A stretch of 64,000 bases of DNA from JANOBD01 sp031411495. Lineage in GTDB: Bacteria > Planctomycetota > Phycisphaerae > Tepidisphaerales > Tepidisphaeraceae. The first letter of the stretch is position 1. The number at the start of each line of letters is the position of its first letter. Below, piece by piece: positions 52,881 to 61,045 of the stretch. The notes beneath the pieces were generated by a model that worked only from the letters and a program-made list of their open reading frames with translations, was not told the DNA's origin and did no database searches. A program made the position numbers and the translations under genes. The DNA lies in assembly GCA_031411495.1 (NCBI GenBank), contig JANOBD010000180.1:62001-126000 (forward strand). Reading direction: 5' to 3'.

Positions 52881-54196
52881 TGCTCGACCTCATCCGAGAA
52901 CTCTTTCCGATCTGCCGGTCCATTACGGGCGACGGCATCCGTCAGACGCTGCGGAGGATCTCGCGCGAGATCGGTGCAGATCTCCACGACGTGCCGACGG
53001 GGTCGCCGGTCTTTGACTGGACGGTGCCGCAGGAGTGGACGCTTCGACGCGCCACACTCTGCCAAGCGGCAAACGGCAGGGTGATTGCGGACACCCACGT
53101 ATGCAATCTTCACGTGCTGAATTACTCGCTTCCGTTTCGAAGGCGAGTATCGCTTGAGGAGTTGAAAAACCACCTGCACACGATGCCCGACAAGCCGAAG
53201 TGGATTCCGTATCGAACCAGCTACTACAAACCGACATGGGGCATCTGCCTCGCGGACGAGGTCGCGAAGTCGCTGCCCGATGTCGAGTACGACGTGGCCG
53301 TCGACACCGAGATCAAGGACGGCTCGCTCACCTACGGCGAACTGTTCATCCCGGGCAAGTCGGACCGTGAAGTGCTCTTCAGCACGCACTGCTGCCATCC
53401 ATCCCTCGCGAACGACAACCTCTCGGGCATTGCCGTCGCGTGCGAACTGGCGAAGTGGCTCAGGGAGCGTGACAACGCGCTCGGCTATCGCTTCATCTTC
53501 ATCCCCGGCACGATCGGCTCCATCACGTGGCTCGCGCGAAATGTCGAGGCGTCGACGCGCATCGTCGCCGGGCTCGTCTTGAGTTGCCTTGGCGACCCAG
53601 GTGCGTTCACCTACAAGCGATCGCGTCGACAAACAACATTGATCGATCGGGCGGTCGAGGCGTGCCTCGGATCGAGCGGCAGGATCCGTGACTTCATTCC
53701 CTACGGCTACGACGAACGCCAGTTCTGCTCGCCGGGTTTTAATCTGCCGGTCGGATGCCTCATGCGGACGCCGAATGGCGAGTACGCGGAATACCATACA
53801 TCGGCGGATGATTGTTCGTTCGTGCGAGAGAATGCGCTTCGCGAGTCGGCGGAGATGATTCAGAAAATCGTTGGCGAAGTCGAGCGACTACACGCGCGCC
53901 TCGACTCTCGCCCCGGCCAGAAAGCGCGAGAGGGAACGGCAATCGGCCCGGGGACGTGCTATCGCAATTTGAACCCGTTCTGCGAGCCCCAACTCGGCCG
54001 ACGCGGCCTGTATGCGCTAACGGGCGGCCATGCGAGCGTGGCCGACCTGCAAATGGCGCTGCTCTGGGTGCTAAATTACTCCGATGGCCGACACGATATC
54101 GACTGGATCTCGCAGCGATCAACGATCGATCCGAAGATCGTCCAGCACGCGGCAGACCTGCTCGAGAGGGCGAACCTCCTGGCAAAAGAATCGTAG
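52880..54196 (+). CDS. DUF4910/DUF2172-type aminopeptidase-like protein with winged-helix tail
   Basis: 438 aa. Resembles polysaccharide-cluster proteins with an M28-like aminopeptidase fold: FPICRSITGDGIRQTL at the start, EVLFSTHCCHPSLANDNLSG (zinc His/Asp region), FIFIPGTIGSI, and a C-terminal DLQMALLWVLNYSDGRHDI winged-helix region. Such proteins accompany CDP-sugar and O-antigen genes, but their reaction is not established. It starts at the TAATG overlap with the epimerase gene and closes the cluster. Confidence 0.8.
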   Translation: MLDLIRELFPICRSITGDGIRQTLRRISREIGADLHDVPTGSPVFDWTVPQEWTLRRATLCQAANGRVIADTHVCNLHVLNYSLPFRRRVSLEELKNHLHTMPDKPKWIPYRTSYYKPTWGICLADEVAKSLPDVEYDVAVDTEIKDGSLTYGELFIPGKSDREVLFSTHCCHPSLANDNLSGIAVACELAKWLRERDNALGYRFIFIPGTIGSITWLARNVEASTRIVAGLVLSCLGDPGAFTYKRSRRQTTLIDRAVEACLGSSGRIRDFIPYGYDERQFCSPGFNLPVGCLMRTPNGEYAEYHTSADDCSFVRENALRESAEMIQKIVGEVERLHARLDSRPGQKAREGTAIGPGTCYRNLNPFCEPQLGRRGLYALTGGHASVADLQMALLWVLNYSDGRHDIDWISQRSTIDPKIVQHAADLLERANLLAKES

Positions 54197-54270
54197 GGCC
54201 GACGCCGGGCTCGATCACGACGGTCCAGCGACGCTCTCGGTCGATGCAAACGCCGCGATAGGGTTGTTCG

Positions 54271-55698
54271 TCATCGCTTGAAGAAACTTTTCCCAGCCCG
54301 GGCGAACTTGCTCAGCCGATTGTTCACGTACAGCCCTTCGAGAATGAACTCGCCGACGCTGGCGAGATCGCCGTTGTCGGCGGGGTTCATGTTCAGCTCT
54401 TTCGCGAAGTTGGCCGAGAGCTTGGGAAGCGGCTTGAGCACCTGCATGTTCGCAACGAACTCATCCGCCGGGATTTCGTCGCCGCCGGGGAACGTAACAT
54501 TCTTTCCGAAATTCTCCGTGACGGATTCGAACTCGGTGAATTCCCCGAGCTGGTTGAAGACGTTCTTCACGGCCTCGCCGATGAGGGACTGAACGAGTTT
54601 ATCTTCGCTCGATTCGTCGTCGCCGAGCGTCATCTCAATCTTCCCGCGACAACTGGCGATCAGGTGCTGCAGGTCGCAGACGCGGGCGACGACGCGCTTC
54701 TCGCCGGTGATGATACCGCGGCGCTCGGCGTTGCTGTAGACCGTTTCCGCGTTCGCAATGCTCGTGCGGACGCTCACGCCGCTGGACTGCGACACGTGCG
54801 GGCTCTTGCGCGCAAGCCGGACAACTTCCTCGGTGATCTGCTGAAGGAATGGCGGCACGACGACTTCGACGCCGCTGCCGTCGGCTTTGCGATCGACGTA
54901 CGCGTTCTTCTGCACGATGTTCAGGCTCTCTTCGATGGTCTCCGGATAGTGCGTGCGGACGACGGTGCCGATGCGGTCTTTCAGCGGCGTCACGATGCGC
55001 CCGCGGTTGGTGTAGTCCTCGGGGTTCGCGCTGAAGACCAGGCACACGTCCAGATCCAGCCGAATCGGGAAGCCGCGGATCTGCACATCTCGTTCTTCCA
55101 GCACGTTGAATAGTCCAACTTGAATGCGCGGTGAGAGGTCCGGCAACTCGTTAATCGCGAAGATCCCGCGGTTGCTGCGCGGGATCAACCCGAAATGCAT
55201 CGTCGACTCATCGTTCAGGTATCGGCCTTCGGCGTGCTTCACGAGATCAACCTCGCCGATCAGGTCGGCAATCGTCACGTCCGGCGTGGCGAGTTTTTCC
55301 TGGTAGCGCGTGTCGCGATAAACCCATTCGATCTTCGCTGCGTCACCTTGCTCCTCGACGAGTTTCCTGCCCAGTTTGGTGATCGGCTGCATCGGGTCAT
55401 CGTTGATCTCCGGGCCGTTCAGGACGGGAATCCACTCGTCCAGAAGCGAGGGGAGCATGCGCAGGATGCGTGTCTTGGCCTGCCCGCGCAAGCCGAGGAA
55501 GAGCAGATCGTGTTTCGCGAGGATGCCGTTGATAATCTGCGGCAAGACGGTATCGCGATAGCCGATGATGCCGGGAAAAATCTCCTCGCCGGCCCGCAGC
55601 TTGGCGATGAGGTTCTTGCGCAATTCGTCTTTGACCGAGATGGGCGTATAGCCGGAGCGCTTCAGTTCTCCGAGCGTCGAAAGGGTTGGATGAGGCAT
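54271..55698 (-). CDS. MoxR/ChlI-type AAA ATPase
   Basis: 475 aa, cytoplasmic. Walker A is GLRGQAKT (69-76), with Ala in place of the last Gly. The Walker B acidic pair reads GIFAINELPDL (Asn-Glu). Pre-sensor LEERDVQIRG and sensor SANPEDYTNRG fit the magnesium-chelatase subunit I/MoxR group. Such ATPases normally work with a VWA-domain partner, but none is adjacent. It is convergent with the CDP-sugar cluster; function unknown. Confidence 0.87.
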   Translation of the reverse strand: MPHPTLSTLGELKRSGYTPISVKDELRKNLIAKLRAGEEIFPGIIGYRDTVLPQIINGILAKHDLLFLGLRGQAKTRILRMLPSLLDEWIPVLNGPEINDDPMQPITKLGRKLVEEQGDAAKIEWVYRDTRYQEKLATPDVTIADLIGEVDLVKHAEGRYLNDESTMHFGLIPRSNRGIFAINELPDLSPRIQVGLFNVLEERDVQIRGFPIRLDLDVCLVFSANPEDYTNRGRIVTPLKDRIGTVVRTHYPETIEESLNIVQKNAYVDRKADGSGVEVVVPPFLQQITEEVVRLARKSPHVSQSSGVSVRTSIANAETVYSNAERRGIITGEKRVVARVCDLQHLIASCRGKIEMTLGDDESSEDKLVQSLIGEAVKNVFNQLGEFTEFESVTENFGKNVTFPGGDEIPADEFVANMQVLKPLPKLSANFAKELNMNPADNGDLASVGEFILEGLYVNNRLSKFARAGKSFFKR

Positions 55699-55783
55699 TT
55701 GCCCAATGATAGGCGCGATCCTCGCCGCAAAGCAGGACCAATTGCGCCTTCAATCCTGTTGAAAAATGGCAGTGGACCGAAGG

Positions 55784-56179
55784 CTACGGGCAGGCGGCGT
55801 CGAGCACGTGTTCTTCAACGTAAATCGGAATCGTGTTCGCCACGCCGAGCGCGATGGCATCGCTCGGCCGGCTGTCGATGTCGAGCAGCCGATCACCTTG
55901 TCGGATGACGACCCGCGCGAAATAGGTCCCTTCCTGCAGGTCAGTGATCTTGATCTGCTCGAGCTTTCCGCCCATCGCTTCGATGATGTTGGCGAGAAGG
56001 TCGTGGGTCATCGGGCGTTCGGTGTTGACGCCGTTGAGCCGGCGCTTGATCGCCTGGGCGAGATCTTTCACGATCACCATCGGGAACTGCCGCTGGCCCG
56101 AAACCTCGCGGAGCACGATCACCTGCGGTTCCTGGGCTTCGTTGATGATGATCTTGTGCAGTTCCATCAGGACGGACAT
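55784..56179 (-). CDS. Bifunctional nuclease family (DUF151) protein
   Basis: 131 aa. VIVLREVSGQRQFPMVIVKD, RPMTHDLLANIIEAMGG and the signature SRPSDAIALGVANTIPIYV define DUF151, described as having RNase and DNase activity in some members. ATG 56179 has GAGG seven bases upstream and is preferred over ATG 56185. Standalone, divergent from the exporter operon. Confidence 0.9.
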   Translation of the reverse strand: MSVLMELHKIIINEAQEPQVIVLREVSGQRQFPMVIVKDLAQAIKRRLNGVNTERPMTHDLLANIIEAMGGKLEQIKITDLQEGTYFARVVIRQGDRLLDIDSRPSDAIALGVANTIPIYVEEHVLDAACP

Positions 56180-56314
56180 CGTCATCCTCGCATAATCGTC
56201 AGGATCGGTACGGTCGCTTCCACAGCATACGCTTCTTACGCCGAATCAGCATGTACGACCGCGGCAAACTGTCAAGCGGTGGTGATTGGCTGCGTGGAGT
56301 CTATCATCTGGCAG

Positions 56315-57571
56315 ATGCCCGCACGTAGAGGCCTTTCGTCCATTCGATGGTCAATTTATGCCGGCGCGATCGTATTGCTGGCGGTCGCGGCGATCACGAC
56401 ACTCCGCTTTTTTCGCACCAGCGTGGTCGTCACGACGCCGGTTGAAGGCCCGGTCATCCGTGCCGTCTACGCCACCGGTACTGTCGAGCCCGAGCGCGAG
56501 TTCCCCATCCGCGCTACCAACGAGGGCACGCTGGAGAAGGTGTTTGTTGACAAGGGCAGTCCCGTCAAGGCCGGCGATAAGGTGGCGCAGATTGTCGATC
56601 CGGCGCTGCTCTACTCGGTCGACCAGGCACAGGCCGATGTGAACGAAAAGGTCGCCCGCGCCGACGTGGCTACCTCGCCGGTGCTCTCGGAATACGACGC
56701 GCGGATCAAGGCCGCCACAGAGCAGCTTGGGATCGCCAAACGCGAGGAGAAACGACTGCGCGACGCCTACGAAGCCGGAGGCGGCTCTCAAAGCGACGTC
56801 GACCGCGCCAGCGACAGGACGCAGACCATGTGGGCGGCGCTTGAAGGATTCAAGAGCCAGCGGGGAAGCAAGGTGCTCGAACTGACCCGCGAGGTCGAGC
56901 TCGCGCAGAGTGCGCTGAAGATCGCGCAATGGAAACTGAGTCAGCAGCTTCTGACCAGCCCGATCGATGGGGTTGTTCTGAATCGACCGATATCGCAGGG
57001 CACACGCGTCGCGGTGAATGAAGTGATCATGCGCGTCGCCGATGCAACACCGCAGAAGCTCGTGATGCGGGCGGCGGTTGACGAGGAGGACATCACCTCC
57101 GTACACGTCGGCCAGAAGGTGATCATGACGCTCTACGCGTTCGAGCACGCGAAGTTCGAAGGAAGAGTCCGAACGATCTACGACGAAGCCGACGTGAATC
57201 GCAGGACTTTTGAAGTCGATATCGAAATCCTCGAGCCCAACGATCGGTTCCAGCCCGGCATGACCGGCGAACTCGCCTTCGTGGTCGCCGAGAAGGAGAA
57301 GGCGCTGATCGTCCCGAGCCAGGCGGTTCAGGGTGGCGCGATCTACGTGGTGGCAGGCGGGCGGATCGAGAAGCGTGAGCCGCTGCTCGGCGTGGCAGCG
57401 GTCGACCGGGTCGAAATCGTCGGCGGACTCGAACGTGGCGACGAGGTCGTCATCTCGCCGGTCACTCCAGCCATGATCGGTAAAGCTGCGAGCGTGAAAA
57501 GGATGGACCCGCGCGAAGCGGCCGGCCTGAACAAGAAGGAAGAAGCCAAACCGTTCAACCCGATGAGATAG
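56315..57571 (+). CDS. HlyD-family periplasmic adaptor subunit of an ABC exporter
   Basis: 418 aa. One N-terminal membrane anchor (IYAGAIVLLAVAAITTLRFF, about 13-32), a biotinyl-lipoyl-like half motif (RATNEGTLEKVFVDKGSPVKAGD), a coiled-coil hairpin (about 110-205), the returning lipoyl half (LTSPIDGVVLNRPISQGTRV), and beta-barrel/membrane-proximal domains. Bridges an inner membrane ABC exporter to outer components. First gene of a three-gene set with FtsX-like permease and ATPase genes, resembling MacAB or DevBCA. Confidence 0.93.
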   Translation: MPARRGLSSIRWSIYAGAIVLLAVAAITTLRFFRTSVVVTTPVEGPVIRAVYATGTVEPEREFPIRATNEGTLEKVFVDKGSPVKAGDKVAQIVDPALLYSVDQAQADVNEKVARADVATSPVLSEYDARIKAATEQLGIAKREEKRLRDAYEAGGGSQSDVDRASDRTQTMWAALEGFKSQRGSKVLELTREVELAQSALKIAQWKLSQQLLTSPIDGVVLNRPISQGTRVAVNEVIMRVADATPQKLVMRAAVDEEDITSVHVGQKVIMTLYAFEHAKFEGRVRTIYDEADVNRRTFEVDIEILEPNDRFQPGMTGELAFVVAEKEKALIVPSQAVQGGAIYVVAGGRIEKREPLLGVAAVDRVEIVGGLERGDEVVISPVTPAMIGKAASVKRMDPREAAGLNKKEEAKPFNPMR

Positions 57572-57684
57572 CAGTGGAGAGTGAGAAGTCGAGAGTGAAG
57601 AGTTTCAGAGACAAGTGTCATCTGCGTGTCCCAGTTCTCGCCTGCAACGCTCGACTATCCACTCACAACTTCCGACTGACCCGA
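57572..57684. repeat. Intra-operon inverted-repeat island (GGAGAGT type)
   Basis: Left arm GTGGAGAGTGAGAAGTCGAG AGTGAAGAGT (57574-57603) and right arm CTCGACTATCCACTCACAAC TTCCGACT (57651-57678) are related by inversion. The words match those of 38606-38703. It fills the gap between the adaptor and permease genes; the permease gene following it has no visible ribosome-binding site. Confidence 0.6.
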
Positions 57685-57685
57685 C

Positions 57686-58933
57686 ATGAACGCCTTCATC
57701 GCCACACGCTACCTGCTCACCCATATGCGACAGACGCTGATCTGCATCGCCGGTGTGGTCATCAGCGTGATGATGTTCATCACGATGCTTTCGATGATGC
57801 AGGGCTTTACCGACAAGTTCATCATCGAGACGGTCGAATCGTCCGGGCACATCACCATTCATGATGAGCCGCGTGAAACGCGTTCGAAGATCCTCGAGCG
57901 AGTCGTGAATACGCCGGATGCCGTCTTGTCCCTTGAGGGAAACAAGCCGCGCGACCAGGTGAAGAAAATCAAGAACCCGACCGGCTTGCTGGCGACGATC
58001 CTCCGGATGCCCGGTGTGGTCGACGCGGCACCCGTCGTGAACGGCGACGCGACCATCACCTACGGTACCAAGACCTACCCGCTCCAGATCATCGGCTGCG
58101 AACCGCGTCGGCAGACGGCGGTTACCACCATCGGCGAGAAAATCGTCGACGGTTCATTCGACCGCCTGAAGACATCCGCGAACGGAATCGTCATCGGCAG
58201 GGGCGTCGCGCTCACGCTCGGCGTCCAACTCGACGATTCGATCACGCTCACCTCCAGCACCGGCGGCGTGCTGTTCGCCAAGATCGTCGGCATCTTCGAC
58301 ACCGGCGTTACGCCCGTCGACTACGGCCGCGGGTACATGATGCTCAGCAGTGCCCAGACGCTGCTGGACCGAAAAAACATCATCAACGAAATCGTCATCC
58401 GCACCGACGACTACAACCAGGCCGAGCTGATCGCGTCGCGCATCGAAGCCATCTGCGGCTACAAGACCGAAGGGTGGAAGGAAGCCAACGCCAACTTCCT
58501 CAAGATCTTCGCCGTGCAGACGGTCATCACCTACATCATCACCGGTGCGCTGATGATCGTGGCGGCGTTTGGCGTGCTGAACATCCTGATCATGGCCGTT
58601 CTCGAACGCGTGAACGACATCGCCATCCTCAAAAGCTTCGGCTATTCGCGCGGCGACATCACGCACATCTACCTGTTCCAGGGCTTCGTCATTGCCGTCT
58701 TCGGATCCATTGCCGGACTGATCAGCGCCAAACTGGCCGTCGAAGGCCTGCGGCGCTTGCCAATCAAGATGGAAGGGCTTGTGCGGGCCGAGGGATTGCT
58801 GATGAGTGAGCACCTGAGCAGCTACGTCATGGCGTGCGCGATGGTGACGGTGATCGTGCTGATCGCATCGGTCTATCCTGCACGACGCGCGGCGAAGTTT
58901 GATCCGGTGGAGGTGATTCGGGGGGCACATTGA
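57686..58933 (+). CDS. FtsX-like ABC permease (MacB/LolC type)
   Basis: 415 aa. N-terminal helix (QTLICIAGVVISVMMFITM), a large extracytoplasmic domain (about 45-275, DGSFDRLKTSANGIVIGRGVA...), then three C-terminal helices with VLERVNDIAILKSFGYSRGDI, the FtsX motif contacting the ATPase, and ending in ASVYPARRAAKFDPVEVIRG. Four-helix topology as in MacB, LolC and DevC. Works with the 56315 adaptor and 58978 ATPase; cargo unknown. Confidence 0.93.
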   Translation: MNAFIATRYLLTHMRQTLICIAGVVISVMMFITMLSMMQGFTDKFIIETVESSGHITIHDEPRETRSKILERVVNTPDAVLSLEGNKPRDQVKKIKNPTGLLATILRMPGVVDAAPVVNGDATITYGTKTYPLQIIGCEPRRQTAVTTIGEKIVDGSFDRLKTSANGIVIGRGVALTLGVQLDDSITLTSSTGGVLFAKIVGIFDTGVTPVDYGRGYMMLSSAQTLLDRKNIINEIVIRTDDYNQAELIASRIEAICGYKTEGWKEANANFLKIFAVQTVITYIITGALMIVAAFGVLNILIMAVLERVNDIAILKSFGYSRGDITHIYLFQGFVIAVFGSIAGLISAKLAVEGLRRLPIKMEGLVRAEGLLMSEHLSSYVMACAMVTVIVLIASVYPARRAAKFDPVEVIRGAH

Positions 58934-58939
58934 TCGTTG

Positions 58940-59116
58940 GAAACACGGAGGCACGGAGACACGGAGAAGGAAAAACGATGGACGAGGATTTCGCAGATTG
59001 CGCTAATAAAAAGAGAATGGCGGAAGTGTCTGCTTCTGCTTTCTCTTCTACATCTGCGCATTCTGCGAAATCCTTGTCGACTTCGTCCTCCGTGGCTCCG
59101 TGCCTCAGTGGTGAAA
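58940..59116. repeat. Nested inverted-repeat island inside the 5' end of an ABC ATPase gene
   Basis: Outer arms: CACGGAGGCACGGAGACACG GAG (58944-58966) and the complement-like GTCCTCCGTGGCTCCGTGCC TC (59085-59106). Inner arms: 58981-59003 (GAGGATTTCGCAGATTGCGC core) pairs with 59056-59078 at 21 of 23 positions. Both arms lie largely within the coding frame of the ATPase gene. The outer words are the same as in 49614-49690. Confidence 0.8.
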
Positions 59117-59868
59117 ACAGACCTATCATCGAAGCCCGCAACGTACACCGCTACCTCGGCGAAGGCGATACCGCGGCACACATTCTCAAGGGCGTCGACA
59201 TCTCGATCGGGCGACGAGAGTATGTCTCGATCGTGGGCCAATCCGGCTCCGGGAAGAGCACACTGCTTTATCTACTTGGTGGTCTCGATCGGCCTACAAA
59301 AAAGACGCCGGACGGGCAGGTCATCGATCCCGCGAGCAAGATCTACATCGACGGCCTCGATACCACCCAGATGGGCGACGCTGAACTCGCGATGGCACGG
59401 AACGAGAAAATCGGCTTCGTGTTCCAGTTCCACTACCTGCTCAAGGAGTTCAGCGCGGCGGAAAACGTCGCGCTGCCGATGTTGAAGCTTGGCCGATTGC
59501 GGAAAAAAGACGCGATGGACCGTGCCGTCTCGTTGCTGAAGCAATTCGGGCTCGAATCGAAAGCCACGCGGCGCGCGAACCGACTCAGCGGCGGCGAGCA
59601 GCAGCGCGTCGCGATCGCCCGTGCGCTGGCGAACGAGCCGGCCGTCATCCTCGCGGATGAACCGACCGGCAATCTCGACAAGAAGAATGCCGACAAGGTA
59701 GCCGAAATCTTCGACTCTCTCGGTTCGGGAGGGCAGACGATCGTGTACGTCACGCACGATCGCGAACTGGCGGCCCGCGCAACGCGACAGATCCGGATGG
59801 AGGATGGATTGATCGCGTCAGACGTGACGCGGGCGGGATCGATTTCAGCAATAACGAAAGCGTTGTAG
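58978..59868 (+). CDS. LolD/MacB-type ABC ATPase with repeat-derived N-terminus
   Basis: 296 aa. Conserved ABC sequence begins at about residue 49 (PIIEARNVHRYL). Walker A GQSGSGKST is at 87-95, signature LSGGEQQR, Walker B AVILADEPTGN and a GLDRP...LDTTQMGDAELA LolD-like insert. The first ~45 residues are encoded by an inverted-repeat island and are Ser/Ala-rich, unlike any ABC domain. ATG 58978 has AGAAGGA about eight bases upstream, also repeat-derived; ATG 59017 is possible. No in-frame ATG, GTG or TTG lies between the repeat and the domain. Energises the 57686 permease. Confidence 0.9.
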   Translation: MDEDFADCANKKRMAEVSASAFSSTSAHSAKSLSTSSSVAPCLSGENRPIIEARNVHRYLGEGDTAAHILKGVDISIGRREYVSIVGQSGSGKSTLLYLLGGLDRPTKKTPDGQVIDPASKIYIDGLDTTQMGDAELAMARNEKIGFVFQFHYLLKEFSAAENVALPMLKLGRLRKKDAMDRAVSLLKQFGLESKATRRANRLSGGEQQRVAIARALANEPAVILADEPTGNLDKKNADKVAEIFDSLGSGGQTIVYVTHDRELAARATRQIRMEDGLIASDVTRAGSISAITKAL

Positions 59869-59921
59869 CCGAGCGGTTGTTGGCGCCGGCGCACCAGAGA
59901 CGCGAGCAGGCTCGTGGCTAC
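59865..59921. terminator. Possible terminator between convergent ATPase and dnaJ-like genes
   Basis: GTAGCCGAGC (59865-59874) pairs imperfectly with GCTCGTGGCTAC (59910-59921) around a 35-base loop containing GGCGCCGGCGC. It overlaps the ATPase stop codon. No clear T-run. Confidence 0.3.
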
Positions 59922-59962
59922 ACGGCGCACTCGGATCGCCAAACATCAGGCCACCAGCTCAA

Positions 59963-60925
59963 TCATCTCCAGTTGACATCGCTCCGCGCATCGATCGGAT
60001 GTTTCTGCCGGACCATGTCGATCGCCGCGATGTCTGTCGCATCGAGGTTCTTGGGGACGATGATTTTCACAACGCAGTGCTGATCGCCTTTTTCCGCGCC
60101 GCGATGCGCGCCCGCACCCTTGATGCGCAACTTCGCACCGCTGTTGGTTCCCGGCGGGATGGTGATCGTCACCCGGCCGTCGAGCGTGGGGACGGTGACC
60201 GTTGTGCCTAGCAGCGCCTCGTACAGGCTCACCGGCACGTCCAGAAGCACGTCCAGGCCTTCGCGGCGGTAGTAGGGGTGATCCTGGATCTGCACGATGA
60301 CGTAGAGGTCGCCTTGCCCGGCCGGCCCCATCGCGCCGCGGCCCTTGATGCGGATGCGATTGCCGGTTTTCACGCCGGCGGGGATTTTCACGTCGATCTT
60401 CTCGATCTCGCCGCCTCGGTTGATCGAAATCGGAAGCGCCGTGCCGCGTGCGGCCTGCTCGAAGCTGAGGCTGATCGGATATTCCACCTCGCTGGCACCT
60501 GGGTGTTCCATGCCTTCCGCAGCGCCGCGCGGCCGACGGCCGCGCTTGAAGGGTCCCTTCTTGTTGAAGAGCTGTTCGAAGATGTCGGCAAACTGACCGC
60601 CCTGGAAGTCGCTCGGGTCGATGTCTTCCGCGTAGGCGCCGTACGGATTGCCCGATCCCTGTGCCGCGTGTTCGTACGGGTTCGCGGTCTGATAGGGGTT
60701 GGGCTGCGGCCCGGCGTGGCCGAACTGATCGTAGTTCTTTCGTTTGTCCGGGTCCGACAGCACATCGTACGCTTCCTGAACTTCCTGAAACTTTTTAGTC
60801 GAACTCGAGTCACTTTTGTTCGCATCCGGATGGTATTTGCGCACGAGCCGACGGTGGGCGCCGCGGATTTCATCCGCGCTGGCGGTTTTGGCTACGCCGA
60901 GGATTTCGTAATAGTCGCGAGGCAT
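59963..60925 (-). CDS. DnaJ-like co-chaperone without zinc finger (CbpA type)
   Basis: 320 aa. J-domain with HPD at 32-34 (MPRDYYEILGV...YHPDANK), a Gly/Asn/Tyr-rich linker (about 70-110), then two C-terminal beta domains (GTALPISINRGGEIEKIDVKI, GVKTGNRIRIKGRG, ILDVPVSLYEALLGTTVTVPT-like LDVPVSLYEALLG). No CxxCxGxG zinc repeats, so CbpA-like rather than DnaJ proper. AGGA lies five bases before the ATG. Downstream of gltX across a repeat island. Confidence 0.93.
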   Translation of the reverse strand: MPRDYYEILGVAKTASADEIRGAHRRLVRKYHPDANKSDSSSTKKFQEVQEAYDVLSDPDKRKNYDQFGHAGPQPNPYQTANPYEHAAQGSGNPYGAYAEDIDPSDFQGGQFADIFEQLFNKKGPFKRGRRPRGAAEGMEHPGASEVEYPISLSFEQAARGTALPISINRGGEIEKIDVKIPAGVKTGNRIRIKGRGAMGPAGQGDLYVIVQIQDHPYYRREGLDVLLDVPVSLYEALLGTTVTVPTLDGRVTITIPPGTNSGAKLRIKGAGAHRGAEKGDQHCVVKIIVPKNLDATDIAAIDMVRQKHPIDARSDVNWR

Positions 60926-60928
60926 TCT

Positions 60929-61040
60929 TTCCTAACCACAGATAAACGCAGATGAACGCAGATAAAACTGAAAGCGGAACGGCCGCACCGGTTTAGCACC
61001 GAGGCCGCATCTCTGTTTATCCATGTTCATCGGCGGTTTC
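60929..61040. repeat. Intra-operon inverted-repeat island (CAGATAAACG type)
   Basis: Left arm ACCACAGATAAACGCAGATG AACGCAGATAAA (60935-60966); right arm CATCTCTGTTTATCCATGTT CATCGGCGGTTT (61009-61040) is close to its complement. It sits between gltX stop and the dnaJ-like start on the minus strand. Confidence 0.7.
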
Positions 61041-61045
61041 AAATC

